Below, piece by piece: positions 52,264-64,000 of a stretch of DNA of 64,000 bases. A program made the position numbers and the translations under genes. The number at the start of each line of letters is the position of its first letter. Position 1 is the first letter of the stretch. Below the pieces are notes generated by a model. The model was not told where the DNA came from. It saw nothing but the letters and a program-made list of their open reading frames with translations, and did no database searches. Source of the DNA: Brevibacillus ruminantium (GTDB lineage Bacteria; Bacillota; Bacilli; Brevibacillales; Brevibacillaceae); assembly GCF_023746555.1 (NCBI RefSeq), contig NZ_CP098755.1:173501-237500 (forward strand). Direction: 5' to 3'.

Positions 52264-53136
52264 ATGAGCGATTATTTGATAAGAGCCACCGGATATAACG
52301 GCCATGTTCGCGCGTTTGCCGCTCGGACAACTGATATAGTGGAGGAAATGCGCCGCCGTCACGATATGTGGAATACGGCGACAGCAGCAGCAGGCCGTAC
52401 GCTGACGGTGACACTGATGATGGGAGCGATGTTGAAAGGTGAAGAGCGCCTGTCTGTCAAAGTAAAAGGGGGCGGGCCTATCGGGCAGATCGTCGCAGAG
52501 GCCAATGCTCACGGAGAGGGAATTGCTTACGTGAGCAACCCGCATGTCCATTTTGAACTGAACGAGAAGGGCAAGCTGGATGTAGCGCGCGCGGTAGGTA
52601 CGGAGGGCTTGCTTCATGTCGTGAAGGACCTGGGTCTGAAGGAGCCCTACGAAGGCAGCTCGCCAATCGTATCGGGTGAAATTGGTGAGGATTTCACTTA
52701 TTATTTTGTGACGTCCGAACAGACCCCTTCGGCAGTTGGCGTCGGAGTGCTGGTAAACCCGGAGGATCGTTCGGTCGTTGCAGCGGGCGGCTTCGTGCTG
52801 CAGCTTTTGCCCTCTACACCCGACGAGGTGATCAAACAGATGGAAGAGCGCCTCGCGGGACTGCCGCAAGTGTCCCGGATGATTGGGGAGGGATTGTCTC
52901 CCGAAGAGATTTTGGCCAAAGTCTTGGACGAACCCAAGATCCTGAGCCGGACCGATATCCGCTTTACCTGCTCCTGTTCCCATGAAAAAGTGAGAAAAGC
53001 ACTGATCAGCATGGGGCCGGATGAAATGGACAGCCTGATTGAGGAGCAAGGGGAGGCGGAGGTGCATTGCCACTTCTGCAATGAACGCTATATGTTTGAA
53101 AAGCCGGAGCTGGAGGAAATCCGCGGCGAGCTGTAA
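52264..53136 (+). CDS. hslO: Redox-regulated chaperone Hsp33
   Basis: A 290-residue cytoplasmic holdase activated by oxidative stress. The N-terminal domain is typical (MSDYLIRATGYNGHVRAFAA, TLMMGAMLKGEERLSVKVKG). The C-terminal zinc switch has the CxC and CxxC pairs, Cys236, Cys238, Cys269 and Cys272. It starts the conserved block hslO to lysS; in Bacillus subtilis it follows coaX directly. A -10 like TAAAAT lies near 52211. Confidence 0.95.
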   Translation: MSDYLIRATGYNGHVRAFAARTTDIVEEMRRRHDMWNTATAAAGRTLTVTLMMGAMLKGEERLSVKVKGGGPIGQIVAEANAHGEGIAYVSNPHVHFELNEKGKLDVARAVGTEGLLHVVKDLGLKEPYEGSSPIVSGEIGEDFTYYFVTSEQTPSAVGVGVLVNPEDRSVVAAGGFVLQLLPSTPDEVIKQMEERLAGLPQVSRMIGEGLSPEEILAKVLDEPKILSRTDIRFTCSCSHEKVRKALISMGPDEMDSLIEEQGEAEVHCHFCNERYMFEKPELEEIRGEL

Positions 53137-53156
53137 GCGAGGGGGAGAGGGATGAC

Positions 53157-54056
53157 GTGTCCAATACGAAAACGCTGTGGACAGTGATCGGTGCATTGGT
53201 GTTGCTGCTTCTGGCAGTCACGTGGTCATGGTATCAGTCGGCGGACAAGCTGCATGCCACTGCGGTTGTGGGCGATCGGACGATCAGTGAGGCCGACTGG
53301 GTACAGACGTTAAAAGAAAAACACGGACAGCAGGTGCTCGCAGATATGATCAACCGGGAAGCCGTCTTTCAGGAAGCCAAGCGGCTCGGTATCACCATCG
53401 ATCCCGCCCGGATCAGCGCGGAAATGGATCAAATCCGGGAAAGCTACGGCAGCCAGACAGACGATGAATTCCGCGAGGCCCTCGTAAAACAGGGCGGCAC
53501 GACTCCGGAAGCGCTGGAGAGGGAAATCACCTATCAAATGCTCCTGCAGGAGCTGGCTACCCGCGATATTGTCATCCCTGAAGAAGAATTGCTTGCGTAC
53601 TACCAAAAATACGCGGATCGCTACAATCATCCGTTGAAAGTGCATTTGTGGAAGATTGTCGTCGCCTCGCAAACAGAAGCCCAGCAGGTGGTCAAGGAAT
53701 TGAAGAACGGAGCCAATTTCAACACGCTGGCCAAAGAGCGGTCGATTGACGCATTGACCACTTCCAGCGGAGGCGACGCCGGCTGGGTAGCGCTCACCGA
53801 CGACAGCTTGTCGAGCGCGGAAAAAGACGTGATTTCATCCCTGCGCTTGCATACAAATAGCGACCCTGTCGAAGTGAAAGGGAAGTACGTCATCTACCGG
53901 GTTTCTGCACGCAAAGAAGCAGAACAGGTTTCCTTTGAGCAGGCAAAGGAAGGGATTCGCCGGGAGATGGCGCTTGCCCAGGTTGAATCCCTGGACGCGG
54001 TTTTGGATAGGCTGAAGGACTCAGTTGGGGTAGAAATTGGGCAAATGTCTAATTGA
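53157..54056 (+). CDS. PpiC/SurA-like peptidyl-prolyl isomerase, membrane-anchored (YacD-like)
   Basis: A 299-residue protein with a GTG start and an N-terminal membrane helix (WTVIGALVLLLLAVTWSW). A SurA-N type domain (ADMINREAVFQEAKRLGITI) is followed by a parvulin-like domain (VHLWKIVVASQTEAQQVVKE, NGANFNTLAKERSIDALTTS, GGDAGWV). It probably folds exported proteins outside the membrane. The position between hslO and cysK matches Bacillus yacD. Confidence 0.88.
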   Translation: MSNTKTLWTVIGALVLLLLAVTWSWYQSADKLHATAVVGDRTISEADWVQTLKEKHGQQVLADMINREAVFQEAKRLGITIDPARISAEMDQIRESYGSQTDDEFREALVKQGGTTPEALEREITYQMLLQELATRDIVIPEEELLAYYQKYADRYNHPLKVHLWKIVVASQTEAQQVVKELKNGANFNTLAKERSIDALTTSSGGDAGWVALTDDSLSSAEKDVISSLRLHTNSDPVEVKGKYVIYRVSARKEAEQVSFEQAKEGIRREMALAQVESLDAVLDRLKDSVGVEIGQMSN

Positions 54057-54081
54057 CCAGTTGGGCTTTCATTGATATAAT
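54053..54081 (+). promoter_or_regulatory. Sigma-A type promoter of cysK
   Basis: TTGACC (54053-54058), a 17-base spacer and a perfect TATAAT (54076-54081), 52 bases before the cysK start. It overlaps the end of the preceding gene. Confidence 0.85.
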
Positions 54082-54133
54082 TAACCAATAAAACCTACCA
54101 TTTTACTCGGTTATTATGAGGGGGAACGGAAAC

Positions 54134-55066
54134 ATGCGAGTTGCCAAATCGATTACAGATTTGATCGGTTATACACCTCTGGTAAAGCTGAACCGTGTTG
54201 TCAGTGAGGACATAGCCGACATTTACCTCAAACTGGAGTTTTTCAATCCGGGTAGCAGCGTGAAGGACCGGATTGCACTGGCGATGATCGAGGCTGCCGA
54301 AGCAGAAGGCAAACTGAAGCCGGGCGATACCATCATTGAACCTACGAGCGGAAATACGGGTATCGGTCTTGCGATGGTGGCGGCTGCCAAGGGCTATCGG
54401 GCGATTTTGGTGATGCCGGAGACGATGAGCTTGGAGCGGCGAAATCTGCTTCGTGCGTATGGAGCGGAGCTGGTGCTCACCCCGGGCGCGGAAGGTATGG
54501 GGGGCGCGATTCGCAAGGCAGAGGAACTGGCTCAGGAAAATCCGTCCTACTTTATCCCGCAGCAGTTTAAAAACCCGGCCAACCCGAAGGTCCATCTCGA
54601 AACAACAGGCCAGGAGCTGTTTGAACAAGGCAAGGAGATCGGCGGTATTGATGCGTTCATCTCCGGCGTGGGTACAGGTGGAACCATTACCGGTGTCGGT
54701 CAGGTGCTCCGCGAGCATTTTCCAGGGGTCCAAATCATCGCGGTTGAACCGGCTGCTTCGCCTGTTCTGTCGGGCGGCAAGCCAGGCCCGCACAAAATCC
54801 AGGGCATTGGAGCCGGTTTTGTTCCAGAGATTCTGGATACGAACATCTACGACGAAATTATCCAGGTAGAAAATGAGGATGCTTTCGAGACGGCTCGAAG
54901 TGTAGCCAAAAATGAGGGAATTCTCGGCGGCATTTCTTCCGGCGCAGCCATCTTTGCCGCTTTGCAAGTAGCCAAGAAGCTGGGGAAAGGGAAAAAGGTA
55001 GTCGTGGTCATCCCGAGCAACGGAGAACGCTACCTCTCTACGCCACTTTACCAATTCGAAGAATAG
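54134..55066 (+). CDS. cysK: Cysteine synthase
   Basis: A 310-residue PLP enzyme making cysteine from O-acetylserine and sulfide. The PLP lysine is Lys44 in [20 protein letters not shown]; the loops [20 protein letters not shown] and [14 protein letters not shown] bind the cofactor and substrate. The ATG at 54134 follows GAGGGGGAACG. It has its own promoter and terminator. It could feed cysteine to the desulfurase, but no specific link is shown. Confidence 0.95.
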   Translation: MRVAKSITDLIGYTPLVKLNRVVSEDIADIYLKLEFFNPGSSVKDRIALAMIEAAEAEGKLKPGDTIIEPTSGNTGIGLAMVAAAKGYRAILVMPETMSLERRNLLRAYGAELVLTPGAEGMGGAIRKAEELAQENPSYFIPQQFKNPANPKVHLETTGQELFEQGKEIGGIDAFISGVGTGGTITGVGQVLREHFPGVQIIAVEPAASPVLSGGKPGPHKIQGIGAGFVPEILDTNIYDEIIQVENEDAFETARSVAKNEGILGGISSGAAIFAALQVAKKLGKGKKVVVVIPSNGERYLSTPLYQFEE

Positions 55067-55085
55067 GGCGTCATACAACTGCTGG

Positions 55086-55114
55086 ACGTCGGCCTTGGCC
55101 GGCGTTCTTTTTGT
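55086..55114 (+). terminator. Terminator of cysK
   Basis: Stem ACGTCGGC / GCCGGCGT with TCTTTTTG following. The rest of the gap to 55334 has no recognised feature beyond repeated GACCAAAA words. Confidence 0.85.
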
Positions 55115-55334
55115 TTTTGCTTCGGAAGGGTCAAGTCGCTCACGCAGAGCGGGTGGCGAGTGACCAAAAGCTTTCCTCTACCAAAAGCGGTACTGTACAA
55201 AAGGCGGGTTGACCAAAAATCTATGACAAAAGCCGTAGCCAGCCAAGTTTTCTAATTTCATAGGACGAATAGGCTCGATATGATATGCTAATGCTGCACC
55301 TATATCTGACATGAATAGCGGAGAGTGAGTCCTT

Positions 55335-56837
<1,503 letters not shown>

Positions 56838-56851
56838 GAGGAGAAGAGAAG

Positions 56852-57436
56852 ATGATTTTGACGATTGATAACTATGATTCCTTTACCTACAACCTGGTGC
56901 AATACGTAGGTGAGCTTGGACAGGAACTGCAGGTCTATCGAAATGACAAGATTACGCTGGAAGAGATCGAAAGGCTCGCTCCTGATTATCTGATGGTGTC
57001 GCCGGGACCATGCACACCAAACGAAGCGGGTATCAGCATGGAGGCCATTCGTCATTTTGCCGGAAAAATCCCGATTTTGGGTGTCTGCCTGGGTCATCAA
57101 TCCATTGGCCAGGTTTTTGGCGGAAAAGTGATTCGCGCGGAGCGTCTGATGCATGGCAAAACCTCTGAGGTATTCCATGACGGCAAGACGATTTTCAGCG
57201 GTATTCCGTCGCCGTTCACGGCTGCCCGGTATCACTCGCTGATCGTGGAAGAGATCTCCCTGCCTCCTGAGCTTGAGGTGACAGCGCGAACGGCCGAAGG
57301 GGAGATTATGGCTGTCCGCCATCGACAATTTCCGATAGAAGGCGTCCAATTTCATCCCGAATCGATTATTACCCAGCACGGCAAGCAGTTGCTGCAAAAC
57401 TTCCTGCATGCGTATGCCAAGGAATCTGTCGGATAA
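56852..57436 (+). CDS. pabA: Aminodeoxychorismate/anthranilate synthase glutamine amidotransferase
   Basis: A 194-residue class I amidotransferase that gives ammonia to PabB. It has the start [20 protein letters not shown], the catalytic Cys in [12 protein letters not shown] and the His-Glu pair in VQFHPESI. The ATG at 56852 follows GAGGAGAAGAG. In many Bacillales the same subunit also serves TrpE. A terminator-like hairpin separates it from pabC. Confidence 0.94.
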   Translation: MILTIDNYDSFTYNLVQYVGELGQELQVYRNDKITLEEIERLAPDYLMVSPGPCTPNEAGISMEAIRHFAGKIPILGVCLGHQSIGQVFGGKVIRAERLMHGKTSEVFHDGKTIFSGIPSPFTAARYHSLIVEEISLPPELEVTARTAEGEIMAVRHRQFPIEGVQFHPESIITQHGKQLLQNFLHAYAKESVG

Positions 57437-57501
57437 ATATTGAAAAAATGAAACTCGCTCCGGACTCTGGTTTTTCAATGGTGATGGAAGTGAGTTGCGG
57501 G

Positions 57502-57530
57502 CCGCCCTCATGAAAGGGCGGTCTTTTCTA
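57502..57530 (+). terminator. Terminator or attenuator between pabA and pabC
   Basis: Stem CCGCCCT / AGGGCGG followed by TCTTTTCT. A longer weak pairing TTGAAAAA / TTTTTCAA (57441-57477) lies before it. Confidence 0.65.
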
Positions 57531-57593
57531 TCATTTCACAACATCAATCGAAAACGGTAGGAAGAGGATGCGCAGACAGGCTGAAAAATATGG

Positions 57594-57599
57594 TATGAT
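57594..57599 (+). promoter_or_regulatory. Possible -10 box before pabC
   Basis: TATGAT 32 bases before the pabC start, with no convincing -35. It would restart transcription after the hairpin. Confidence 0.4.
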
Positions 57600-57631
57600 G
57601 CTCTCGAAGAATGGTAGCGGGAGAGAATGTC

Positions 57632-58477
57632 ATGTACGTGTATTGCGATGGAACCATACTGCCCGCAGAGCAGGCGACAGTCTCAGTTTTGGATCACGGG
57701 TTTTTGTACGGGATTGGCCTGTTTGAAACCGTCCGGGTCTATGAGGGCCGCTTGTTTTTGTGGAAGGAACATTTTGCCCGGTTATCTGCCGGGCTTTTGG
57801 CGTTGCGCATTCGTCAGAAATGGAGCGGGGAAGAGCTGGCGGCGGCCATCCTGCAAACGGTTGAAGCAAATGGGCTGACTGATGCCTATGTCCGCCTCAG
57901 TATCACGGCGGGAGCAGAGGGTATCGGTCTGGTGTCAGCGGGATATGAGCAGCCTTCTCTGTTTATCTTCGCGAAAACCGTTCCGCCGATCATCGAGCCG
58001 CCTCGTCCCAAAAGGCTGCAAATGCTCTCCTTTCCGCGTCAGACAGCGGAGGGACCTGTTCGCTTCAAGTCGCATAATTACCTCAATAATGCGCTGGGAC
58101 GTCTGGAGATCGGCAAGCAGGCGGATGTAGAGGGAGTATTTTTGACCCATGATGGCCATTTGGCAGAAGGCATTGTCAGCAATCTGTTCTGGATACGCGA
58201 TGGTCAGTTGTGTACACCGTCGACGCAGACAGGCATTTTGGATGGGATCACACGGCGCCACGTACTGAAGCTGGCAGCTCACTTGGGGATTCCGGTACAA
58301 GAGGGCTTTTTCCCCGCAGACGCGTTGAAACTGGCCGATGAAGTGTTTGTGACCAATTCGATTCAAGAAATCGTCCCGGTCGCCGGGGTAGACGAAATGG
58401 ATCTGCTCGAAACAGATGGTCGCTTTACCCGGGCCTTGCGCTTTGCCTACCGTGAGTCTGTAGCAAGTGGCGGGTAA
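57632..58477 (+). CDS. pabC: Aminodeoxychorismate lyase
   Basis: A 281-residue class IV PLP enzyme that releases p-aminobenzoate. The start block MYVYCDGTILPAEQATVSVL and DHGFLYGIGLFETVRVYEGR, the PLP lysine in VRFKSHNYLNNALGRLE and the LAEGIVSNLFWIRDG motif are typical. The ATG at 57632 follows GGGAGAG. It lies between pabA and folP as in Bacillus. Confidence 0.92.
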   Translation: MYVYCDGTILPAEQATVSVLDHGFLYGIGLFETVRVYEGRLFLWKEHFARLSAGLLALRIRQKWSGEELAAAILQTVEANGLTDAYVRLSITAGAEGIGLVSAGYEQPSLFIFAKTVPPIIEPPRPKRLQMLSFPRQTAEGPVRFKSHNYLNNALGRLEIGKQADVEGVFLTHDGHLAEGIVSNLFWIRDGQLCTPSTQTGILDGITRRHVLKLAAHLGIPVQEGFFPADALKLADEVFVTNSIQEIVPVAGVDEMDLLETDGRFTRALRFAYRESVASGG

Positions 58478-58541
58478 ATTATGGTATGCTTCAAACAACA
58501 TGGCAACAAGTCAGACCACCACGCGAAAGGAAGCTTGGCAG

Positions 58542-59738
58542 ATGATGCACAATCCATTCGTGATTCACGCACATAATCGTTTGGACGTCAAAGAGGAGCT
58601 GTCCCGACTCCGTGTTGATCCTGTAGAAGCGGATCGATTCGCAGACGCGGGGGAGCTTTTGCAGATACATGTGGAAAGACTGGCTCCAGAGGAGGCCGCG
58701 CTGCTGAAAAAAGAGGTGAAGCTCTGCGGCGGCGATGCAGTCGTACACGGCAATCCGGCTGACCCGAATCTGTCCGATCTGTATGTGAAGGGCTCGTATG
58801 GACAGTGGCAGGCACTGCTTGCCCGTTTGCCTGACCAGACGGAAGGAATTCGCAGCGTTGCGGCAGAGGTCAGAGAATGGTTGACGATGTACCGTCAGCA
58901 GCAGCAAAGAAAAAACCTTCTCTGCGGAAACAGACTGCTTCCTCTCGGCCAGCGTACACTGGTCATGGGAATCCTCAATGTAACGCCCGACTCCTTTTCG
59001 GACGGAGGTCGCTATACAGAGGTTGAGCACGCCGTTGCACAAGCGCGAGCATTGGTGGAAGCGGGAGCCGATATCATTGATATTGGTGGAGAATCCACCA
59101 GGCCGGGGTCGGCAGAAGTTGAGCTGGCCGAAGAATTGGACAGGGTACTCCCGGTGATCCGTGCTTTGGCGGAGGAGCTTTCAGTTCCGCTGTCGATTGA
59201 CACCTATAAGTCGGAAGTGGCTGACCAGGCGATTCGCGCCGGTGCCCACATCATCAACGATGTCTGGGGAGCCAAAAAAGATCGGAGAATGGCAGAAGTA
59301 GCAACTCACCACCAGGTTCCGATCATTCTCATGCACAACCGGGAAGATATGGCGTACACGCATTTCTTCAGCGACATGGTACGGGATTTGCGGGAGTCTG
59401 TTCAGATTGCCAAAAAGGCGGGCGTCCGCGACGAGATGATTATTCTCGATCCCGGCATCGGCTTTGCAAAAACATTGGAGCAAAATCTGGAGGCCATGCG
59501 CCGGCTGGATGATCTGGTGGCACTCGGGTACCCTGTACTGCTGGGAACCTCGCGCAAGTCGATGATTGGCCGCGTTCTGGACTTGCCCGTCGAGGAGCGC
59601 CTGGAAGGAACCGCTGCCACCGTAGCCTTGGGCGTAGCGAAAGGTTGTCAAATCGTGCGCGTCCACGATGTCAAGGAAATGAAGCGCGTGACAGCAATGA
59701 TGGATGCGATGCTAAAAGGGGGCACCCTGATTGGATAA
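58542..59738 (+). CDS. folP: Dihydropteroate synthase with N-terminal extension
   Basis: The C-terminal 265 residues are a standard DHPS (LVMGILNVTPDSFSDGG, DIIDIGGESTRPGSAEV, IILDPGIGFAKTLEQNLEAM, VLLGTSRKSMIG), which joins p-aminobenzoate to the pterin. About 130 extra residues precede it, more than in the 285-residue Bacillus subtilis enzyme; longer forms are known in some Firmicutes. The ATG at 58542 follows AAAGGA; starts at 58500 or 58467 cannot be excluded. A possible promoter (TATGCT near 58484) lies inside the end of pabC. Confidence 0.92.
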   Translation: MMHNPFVIHAHNRLDVKEELSRLRVDPVEADRFADAGELLQIHVERLAPEEAALLKKEVKLCGGDAVVHGNPADPNLSDLYVKGSYGQWQALLARLPDQTEGIRSVAAEVREWLTMYRQQQQRKNLLCGNRLLPLGQRTLVMGILNVTPDSFSDGGRYTEVEHAVAQARALVEAGADIIDIGGESTRPGSAEVELAEELDRVLPVIRALAEELSVPLSIDTYKSEVADQAIRAGAHIINDVWGAKKDRRMAEVATHHQVPIILMHNREDMAYTHFFSDMVRDLRESVQIAKKAGVRDEMIILDPGIGFAKTLEQNLEAMRRLDDLVALGYPVLLGTSRKSMIGRVLDLPVEERLEGTAATVALGVAKGCQIVRVHDVKEMKRVTAMMDAMLKGGTLIG

Positions 59739-60102
59739 AATTTATGTGAACAAGATGTCTTTTTACGGTTACCACGGGGTGTTTGAAGCAGAGGCGAAGC
59801 TGGGTCAGCGATTTTATGTCGATCTTGAGCTCTCCATGGATCTGTCCAAAGCCGGAGCCAGTGACGATCTAAATGATACGGTGAATTACGCCGATATTTT
59901 TCATTGTGTGCAGCAAATTGTCGAAAAAGAGCGTTACAACCTGGTAGAGGCATTAACTTCGCAGATTGCAAGTCGAGTGCTGCAGGCATTTCCGTTCTCC
60001 GAAGTAAAGGTCAAGGTAACCAAGCCGAACCCTCCGATTAACGGTCATTATGATTCTGTGGCGATCGAGATGACACGCAGAAAAGAGGATCTTGCCCCAT
60101 GA
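59731..60102 (+). CDS. folB: Dihydroneopterin aldolase
   Basis: A 123-residue enzyme of pterin synthesis with a TTG start inside the folP end. Motifs are MSFYGYHGVFEAEAKLGQRF, DTVNYADIFHCVQQIVEKER and VTKPNPPINGHYDSVAIEM. It overlaps folK by four bases, making a coupled folP-folB-folK unit. Confidence 0.93.
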   Translation: MDKIYVNKMSFYGYHGVFEAEAKLGQRFYVDLELSMDLSKAGASDDLNDTVNYADIFHCVQQIVEKERYNLVEALTSQIASRVLQAFPFSEVKVKVTKPNPPINGHYDSVAIEMTRRKEDLAP

Positions 60103-60629
60103 CCGTGTGTGCCTATTTGGCCCTCGGCTCCAATATGGGCGATCGGGCTGAACAATTGCGACAAGCCATCCATAAGCTGAACAGACGAGACGGGATTCGG
60201 GTCATCCGCATTTCACCTGTATACGAAACGGAACCGGTCGGTTTTGTCGATCAAGAGGCGTTTCTGAACATGGTGATCGCTGTAGAATCAGACCTGGCTC
60301 CGGAAAAGCTGCTGGAAACCGCATTGGCAGTGGAACAGGAGCTGGGCCGTGTTCGTACCGTTCGCTGGGGGCCGCGAACCATTGACATCGATCTTCTGTT
60401 GTACGGGGACAAGATGCTCCAGCTCGAACATTTGACCATCCCCCATCCGTCCATGACCGAGCGCGCTTTCGTTCTAGTCCCTTTGCGCGATGTCTGGGAG
60501 GGAGGGGCATTGCCCGTGTTGAACCGGCCTGTCGACGAATACCTCAGGTTGCTGCCGCAAGAGAACAAGGGGGTACAAAAATGGGGAACAATCGGCTGGG
60601 AAACCGGATTCGATCATTCCGAAAGCTGA
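60099..60629 (+). CDS. folK: HPPK, 2-amino-4-hydroxy-6-hydroxymethyldihydropteridine pyrophosphokinase
   Basis: A 176-residue enzyme that activates the pterin for FolP. It shows AYLALGSNMGDRAEQLRQAI, YETEPVGFVDQEAFLNMV and the signature GRVRTVRWGPRTIDIDLLLY, then IPHPSMTERAFVLVPL. It overlaps folB at its start and the small HTH gene at its end. Confidence 0.94.
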   Translation: MTVCAYLALGSNMGDRAEQLRQAIHKLNRRDGIRVIRISPVYETEPVGFVDQEAFLNMVIAVESDLAPEKLLETALAVEQELGRVRTVRWGPRTIDIDLLLYGDKMLQLEHLTIPHPSMTERAFVLVPLRDVWEGGALPVLNRPVDEYLRLLPQENKGVQKWGTIGWETGFDHSES

Positions 60630-60793
60630 AGGGGCTGACACAGCAGTCACTTGCAGAAAAAATGGGCGTCTCGCTCTCCTTTGTCGGATCTCTGGAAAGA
60701 GGGACACGAACGCCGACCGAGCCAGTATTGAGAAAGATCGCCAGCACTTTACAGGTTGATTATGAGGAATTATGTGCTATAACTATTAAATAA
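60581..60793 (+). CDS. Small XRE-family DNA-binding protein (YazB-like)
   Basis: A 70-residue helix-turn-helix protein (NRIRSFRKLKGLTQQSLAEK, MGVSLSFVGSLERGTRTPTE). It overlaps the folK end by 49 bases, in the same spot as yazB of Bacillus subtilis. Its targets are unknown. Confidence 0.88.
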   Translation: MGNNRLGNRIRSFRKLKGLTQQSLAEKMGVSLSFVGSLERGTRTPTEPVLRKIASTLQVDYEELCAITIK

Positions 60794-60886
60794 CTTTTCA
60801 TTGGGGCTGCGCCTCTCCATCCACCTGCTTTGTCGTGGCGGGCTTTGTCCCTCTGGAATCGCGGGAAAAGGAGGTTGAATGATTAC

Positions 60887-61915
60887 ATGAAAATTGCTGA
60901 CATCGAGTTGAAAAACAACGTCGTTCTTGCTCCGATGGCAGGGGTGTGTAACCCTGCATTTCGTTTGATCGCCAAAGAATTTGGTACAGGCCTGGTCTGT
61001 GCCGAGATGGTTAGCGATAAAGCGATCGTACACGGAAACAAGAAGACGCTGGATATGCTGTATGTAGATGAACGCGAAAAACCGCTAAGTTTGCAGATTT
61101 TTGGCGGTGACCGCGAGACGCTGGTAGCAGCGGCAAAACACGTGGATCAGTATACAAATGCAGACATTATTGATATTAATATGGGGTGTCCTGTTCCCAA
61201 AATCGTAAGCTGCGATGCTGGTGCGCGGCTGCTGTTGGACCCGGAGAAAATCTATGAGGTCGTTTCGGCGGTTGTAGACGCGGTAGAAAAACCGGTTACC
61301 GTCAAAATGCGTCTAGGCTGGGATGAAGACCATCTGTATGCCATCGAAAATGCCCAGGCCGTAGAGCGTGCAGGCGGAAAAGCCGTCTCGGTCCACGGTC
61401 GCACGCGCGTCCAGATGTACAAAGGGAAGGCGGATTGGGATTGGATTCGCCGTGTGAAGGAGGCTGTCTCCATCCCGGTGATCGGCAACGGGGACGTGGC
61501 TACACCGGAAGACGCTCGCCGCATGCTGGATACAACCGGCTGCGACGGGGTGATGATTGGCCGTGCCGCACTCGGCAACCCATGGATGCTTTACCGGACC
61601 ATCCAATACCTGACGAAGGGAGAATTGCTCCCGGAACCAACCCCGCGCGAAAAGATGGAAATTTGCCTGCTTCATGCGGAGCGTTTGATCGCCCTGAAAG
61701 GGCCGCGCGTAGGTGTGCTGGAGATGCGTAAACACGCAGCCTGGTACCTGAAGGGGTTAAAAGGTGCAACCCATACGAAAAATTTGATCAATGCCGTGGA
61801 GACAGAAGACGAACTGCGTCGTGTCCTGCTCGATTATGTCGATTGGGTGGAAAACCACGCAGACGAAGTGGATGGAGAAGAAGCTGTCACCCAGGAAGAA
61901 GCAGTCAGTTATTAA
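60887..61915 (+). CDS. dusB: tRNA-dihydrouridine synthase
   Basis: A 342-residue flavoprotein that reduces uridine in tRNA. Motifs are [36 protein letters not shown] with the catalytic Cys, and [19 protein letters not shown]. The ATG at 60887 lies 12 bases after AAAAGGAGG; a TTG at 60875 touches that site and is less likely. It matches Bacillus yacF in position. Confidence 0.93.
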   Translation: MKIADIELKNNVVLAPMAGVCNPAFRLIAKEFGTGLVCAEMVSDKAIVHGNKKTLDMLYVDEREKPLSLQIFGGDRETLVAAAKHVDQYTNADIIDINMGCPVPKIVSCDAGARLLLDPEKIYEVVSAVVDAVEKPVTVKMRLGWDEDHLYAIENAQAVERAGGKAVSVHGRTRVQMYKGKADWDWIRRVKEAVSIPVIGNGDVATPEDARRMLDTTGCDGVMIGRAALGNPWMLYRTIQYLTKGELLPEPTPREKMEICLLHAERLIALKGPRVGVLEMRKHAAWYLKGLKGATHTKNLINAVETEDELRRVLLDYVDWVENHADEVDGEEAVTQEEAVSY

Positions 61916-61979
61916 GGGGTATCCCAGACATTGACAAGGATTCCTTCATATCCTATAATACGTCGTATTATCGGGACGT

Positions 61980-62004
61980 AAGCTGCCAGTTCATACTGGC
62001 AGCT
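61980..62004 (+). terminator. Perfect hairpin after dusB
   Basis: An 11-bp perfect stem AAGCTGCCAGT / ACTGGCAGCTT with only a short T tail. It may terminate partly or stabilise the dusB end. A TTGACA at 62023-62028 may belong to the greA promoter. Confidence 0.6.
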
Positions 62005-62131
62005 TTCCCTATGACAATGGCGTTGACAGCTTGGTATTCACCTTCTGCCTGTATATTGTATAGAACAACTACATATAATCCTTTGTACTTTACCCAGTGC
62101 GATGGAATTATTTAAACGGGGGAATTGAACC

Positions 62132-62608
62132 ATGTCGGAAAAAGAAGTGATTCTTACACCTGAAGGTTTAGCGAAACTGGAACAAGAACTGGAAGATTTG
62201 AAAACGGTTAAACGAAAAGAAGTGGCTGCACGGATTAAAGAAGCAATCAGCTATGGAGATATCAGCGAAAACTCTGAGTACGAAGAAGCAAAAAATGAGC
62301 AGGCGTTCATTGAAGGCCGCATTCTGACGCTGGAGAAAATGCTTCGCAACGCACGCATTATTACGAACGAAGATGTAGACACCGGTGTTGTCAGTGTCGG
62401 CTCTACTGTCAAACTGAAGGACCTGGAGTACGGGGACATCGTGATGTACACCATCGTCGGTTCTGCCGAGTCTGATCCGATGAACAACAAGATTTCCAAT
62501 GAATCCCCGGTAGGCCAGGCACTCTTGGGAAAAGCGAGAGGCTCCATTGTTGATGTTCAAGTGCCGGCAGGCGTGATCCAATACGAGATTCTCGATATTA
62601 ACTTGTAA
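62132..62608 (+). CDS. greA: Transcription elongation factor GreA
   Basis: A 158-residue factor that rescues backtracked RNA polymerase. It has the N-terminal coiled coil ([20 protein letters not shown]) with the acidic tip [18 protein letters not shown] and the C-terminal domain ([20 protein letters not shown]). The ATG follows GGGGGAA. In this lineage it sits between dusB and lysS. Confidence 0.95.
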   Translation: MSEKEVILTPEGLAKLEQELEDLKTVKRKEVAARIKEAISYGDISENSEYEEAKNEQAFIEGRILTLEKMLRNARIITNEDVDTGVVSVGSTVKLKDLEYGDIVMYTIVGSAESDPMNNKISNESPVGQALLGKARGSIVDVQVPAGVIQYEILDINL

Positions 62609-62621
62609 TTGTTCAAAACAA

Positions 62622-62647
62622 GGCGTACCTTAGGAAAAGGGTACGCC
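62622..62647 (+). terminator. Hairpin between greA and lysS
   Basis: Stem GGCGTACC / GGTACGCC without a T tract. It may allow read-through to lysS. Confidence 0.45.
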
Positions 62648-62690
62648 GTATCGCTATTTATCCACCCAAATTGTCTCATAGGCATGGTAA

Positions 62691-64000
<1,310 letters not shown>

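Noticed and set aside
52114..53196. Minus-strand frame opposite hslO
   Set aside because: Shadow of Hsp33; no motifs.
54057..54133. S-box or T-box leader before cysK
   Set aside because: The promoter lies only about 50 bases from the start, leaving no room for such a leader.
54095..55078. Minus-strand frame opposite cysK
   Set aside because: Shadow of cysteine synthase; no motifs.

Overview
This window is about 64 kb of a low-to-moderate GC Gram-positive chromosome, most likely Brevibacillus or a close relative in Paenibacillaceae. This is inferred from the strong AGGAGG-type ribosome sites, the frequent GTG and TTG starts, and gene order. The right end (hslO, yacD-like foldase, cysK, pabB, pabA, pabC, folP, folB, folK, yazB-like, dusB, lysS) matches the classic Bacillus order, with greA before lysS. 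In Bacillus subtilis coaX sits directly before hslO. Here coaX (12.1-12.9 kb) and hslO (52.3 kb) are separated by about 39 kb of accessory DNA.

Layout. 1-5.1 kb: the C-terminal part of a TcA insecticidal toxin subunit, then a Hint-domain protein with a degenerate metallopeptidase-like region, then a cysteine desulfurase with an extra N-terminal domain. 5.2-6.3 kb: a WG-repeat lipoprotein. 6.5-8.7 kb: znuC, znuB and zur behind a likely Zur box. 8.8-12.9 kb: an SDR protein without the usual catalytic Tyr, then nadB, nadC and coaX. 13-15.2 kb: an acetyltransferase, an FmdB-like zinc ribbon and a formamidase on the minus strand, followed by a degraded partial copy of coaX. 15.7-24 kb: AT-rich orphan exported proteins, an iron-type alcohol dehydrogenase, a RidA-like protein, acetyltransferases, a broken DUF4855-like gene and an IS21 istB remnant.

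24.5-33.5 kb: a complete Tad/Flp-type pilus locus (CpaB, CpaE, CpaF, TadB, TadC, Flp pilin, TadV peptidase, TadE-like and TadG-like proteins). It is split by a small AT-rich cassette that carries its own terminators. 33.6-43.7 kb: a second, strongly diverged Tad-like machine. It has an intact CpaF-type ATPase and two TadB/TadC-type membrane proteins, but two MinD-like proteins with ruined P-loops, no prepilin peptidase, three unrecognised upstream proteins, and a train of small one-helix proteins coupled by overlapping stop and start codons. Two related membrane-anchored orphans on the minus strand flank the double Tad region. A group-2-like sigma factor follows at 45.3 kb.

46.4-50 kb: a group IIC intron inserted just after a terminator hairpin, an acetyltransferase and a rearranged IS1595-type element. 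50.1-52.1 kb: a BlaR1-like M56 protein fused to a degenerate M23 domain, with a BlaI-type repressor and two matching palindromic operators. 52.2-64 kb: the conserved housekeeping block for redox chaperone, cysteine, p-aminobenzoate and folate synthesis, tRNA dihydrouridylation, GreA and the start of lysS.

The most promising unusual systems are the second Tad-like machine and the TcA/Hint/desulfurase trio. No rRNA, tRNA or CRISPR array was recognised.
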